The notes beneath the pieces are model-generated. The model searched no databases. It was not told where the DNA came from and saw only the letters and a program-made list of their open reading frames with translations. Below, piece by piece: positions 61,912 to 64,000 of a stretch of 64,000 nt of DNA. Both the position numbers and the translations under genes were made by a program. How positions within the stretch are numbered: position 1 is the first letter of the stretch; each line of letters starts with the position of its first letter. Source of the stretch: Archegozetes longisetosus (Eukaryota > Arthropoda > Arachnida > Sarcoptiformes > Trhypochthoniidae); assembly GCA_018873245.2 (NCBI GenBank), contig JAEMBT020000007.1:9121129-9185128 (forward strand). Reading direction: 5' to 3'.

Positions 61912-62149
61912 GTTGACACGCATAATATCACTTTGATTTTATTAGAATAGAGTACAAATGTTTCAGCATAAGGCATACAATAACTGGATTACTGATACTA
62001 AGCTTTTGCCAGTTTGTTTCCTTTTAGCAGTTCCAAGAATTATATGATCCCTTTTTCATAGAGCTGTCAATCATAAGTATAATCTTCTTTAACGTTTCCT
62101 GCTTTACACTTTTACAATTAGTAATACATTACAAATCTGAACAAATATC

Positions 62150-62220
62150 ATGTTATAGTAATGCTATAATAGTGTTTTAGTAATGTTATAGTAATGTCGC
62201 TGTAATGTTATAGCTATGTT
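62150..62220. repeat. TGTTATAGTAA minisatellite
   Basis: Five or six 11- to 16-bp units with substitutions. Confidence 0.85.
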
Positions 62221-62566
62221 TAATCGCAAAATCTAGATATTGAAAGTCTTTTTTAATAACTTTGTGCTACACTCATATCCATCAAATAACTATTAAATAG
62301 TCAATTACGTTAACTGTATATAAGAAGTAATTGATTGAACTATTTCAATTTTAGATTTTAGACTTCTTATCTCTATTTATACACAACAGTTGCAATCAAT
62401 TTTGCGTTTATTCGATTAGCTTTTTCAACTCAAGCCTATTCTCTAGCTTATCAGTTTGAGAAATGAAATGCGCGAAAATTGTCAAATAGTTTTTATTTTT
62501 GTCAATTCAATGGTGCAGTTATCGCAGCTGTGCTCCTCTAACATCATAGAACAGCACCTTTTGCTC

Positions 62567-62869
62567 CTACTTTGCTTTTTCAATGAATAACTTTGCAAAA
62601 GCTTCAATATTGCCAATAAGATTAGGATCTGCACAAAGATTTGCACCATCACTATGTACTGATGTTGATGTGTTTGGTGTAACAAATATCTGACAGCTTG
62701 AGGAGTCTGAGCAGTTCGCTCGGTGAGGTGTTTGCGATGTTTGACAAAGTTTCACATAAAAGGCTACAACGTGTATGATTTGGTTTTTACATGGGAAAAT
62801 CAATGAACCTATTCTGATTCTTAAGCAGGATAAGGGCCACATTCTATCATGTATTCCAATATAATGCAT
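62567..62869 (-). other. Possible coding fragment, 100 codons, unrecognised
   Basis: This is an ATG-started frame of 100 residues with a fairly coding-like C-terminal half (HSDGANLCADPNLIGNIEAF) ending in FIEKAK and a stop. No domain is recognised. A frame of this length is expected by chance a few times in this window, and no convincing upstream exon was found to the right on the same strand. Confidence 0.15.
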
Positions 62870-64000
62870 TTCTCCAACTACTCCTTATTATAAACATCAC
62901 TATATTTAGTCTTTTCATTTTAGACACTTTAGTCCTTTGATTTTGGACACTTTTATGCTTAGCCAACAGGGCTTTCAATTGTAAAAGAAACCTGTATTTG
63001 GAATTGAGTAGATTGTTATTGCTTGATATAAAGCAAAACTTATACAGTATTGGCTATAAGTATCACTATATGACACATTCAATACAATTCGGGTGTAAGA
63101 AAAATAGCAAAATACACATGTGTCTAACAAAAGGACAATAAAATCACACAAAGAGACCTATGTCTCTGTAAACTTTCTCCCCGACTAACATCTAAAAAGT
63201 TATTACATGCCTGTCAATCATTATCTAGACATAAATTTGTAGCATTTGTTGCAATTTGCGTCAATCTCTCTAACGACATTCTCGTTTTGACAATCTGACG
63301 TACAAAAAATCCGAGACAAAACCAGTCAGATACTACTGCTTTTTTCTTCTGTCCGCTTTCTGACTCCGAGACCGATTCAAATCTCTGACATATTTGTGAA
63401 TTTTTATCGTGTTTTTAGCACAAATACTATGCATTTAACTGTTGAACTTGAAAAACAAAAGTGTTTGGCTTAGAGGAGCAGTTGTGTTGTGTTCATGCAT
63501 AAGAAATATTAGCAGTGAAATAAAGATACATAAAAATTGAGTTATATAAGTGAAACATTTATTATCTGTGAAAAATCAAATCATTCAAGACAAGAGATAG
63601 CGAACTACTGAAAACTGCGAAAAATCGAGAAAACAAATATAACAACATATCTATAAAGTTATGTTTATTCGATGTCTAAACCCAAATGCTTATCAGTTAA
63701 CCAGAATGGGTGGCCATGCATTTTAGCTGTCAATCTATTTACGGTTGAGTGCATCACTGAATTAGATATGAACACCTGAACGCACCTGAAATGATTTGGT
63801 GCTATAAAGTGGTATTTGTAGTGTTATGTGAATGAGGGATAGCACATTATAGCAGCTCGCCGTGGATTTGTCATGAATCCTATAACAGCCTCAATAGGTT
63901 AAACTGCTTCAAACCTGAGCTTCAGTTACTAAATGACACTATACTTGCACTTTATCTAATGATTGGACCGACAGCTTATTCATAAATAAAAACTCAGTTA

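Larger units (their letters stand above)
61645..64000. other. Gene-free stretch to the window end
   Basis: It holds the TGTTATAGTAA minisatellite and the doubtful 100-codon frame at 62567 on the - strand. The last 1 kb shows no supported feature. Confidence 0.6.

Noticed and set aside
1-64000. tRNA, rRNA, spliceosomal RNA genes and known conserved microRNAs
   Set aside because: I looked for B-box words (GGTTCGANTCC) with a suitable A-box and for familiar microRNA seeds such as let-7, miR-1, miR-9 and bantam, and found no convincing candidate.
1-64000. Retroelements or other virus-like copies
   Set aside because: No long terminal repeats, reverse transcriptase, integrase or capsid-like frame was recognised.

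Overview
This is eukaryotic, AT-rich (by eye about one third G+C) genomic DNA with one clear protein-coding gene: a complete, six-exon Iroquois-class (IRO/Irx) TALE homeobox gene on the + strand at 51111..54684. The spliced reading frame closes exactly (1911 nt, 636 residues plus stop). It carries the family's landmarks in order: an N-terminal MSY start, a PYDLKDPNG stretch before the homeodomain, a TALE homeodomain with the Pro-Tyr-Pro loop and [13 protein letters not shown], an acidic/Ser tail, and an IRO-box ([10 protein letters not shown]). The arthropod-like form of the protein, the short GT-AG introns (58, 96, 105, 637 and 767 bp), the scattered TTAGG-like words and the very abundant (GA)n/(CT)n tracts suggest an arthropod, possibly a mite or other chelicerate. 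The exact lineage is inference.

Layout. 1..51110 is about 51 kb with no gene I can support. It holds (GA/CT)n microsatellites, many two- to six-copy short tandem duplications, and at least three short inverted-repeat elements flanked by TA or nearly so (non-autonomous Tc1/mariner/pogo-like MITEs at 565..738, 10513..10684 and 17213..17349). It also holds a 65-bp near-perfect palindrome at 17754..17818. 51111..54684 is the Iroquois coding region, followed by a short 3'UTR with an AATAAA at 54942. 54985..64000 is again gene-free, with a fourth MITE (61493..61644), more GA/CT tracts and minisatellites, and two perfect palindromes.

Open reading frames outside the Iroquois gene reach at most about 125 codons. 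With this base composition that is about what chance gives in 64 kb read in six frames, and nearly all lack recognisable domains, so they are not annotated as genes. Two weak exon-like stretches (13956..14084 +, 62567..62869 -) are listed at low confidence.

Interpretation. A compact developmental regulator inside a long non-coding territory is the usual arrangement of Iroquois loci, whose large flanks act as enhancer landscapes. The enhancers themselves cannot be identified from one sequence. The most testable points are the weak, non-consensus donor of the intron that interrupts the homeobox just before recognition helix 3, the dense GA/CT tracts, the MITE family, and the unusual load of short tandem duplications.
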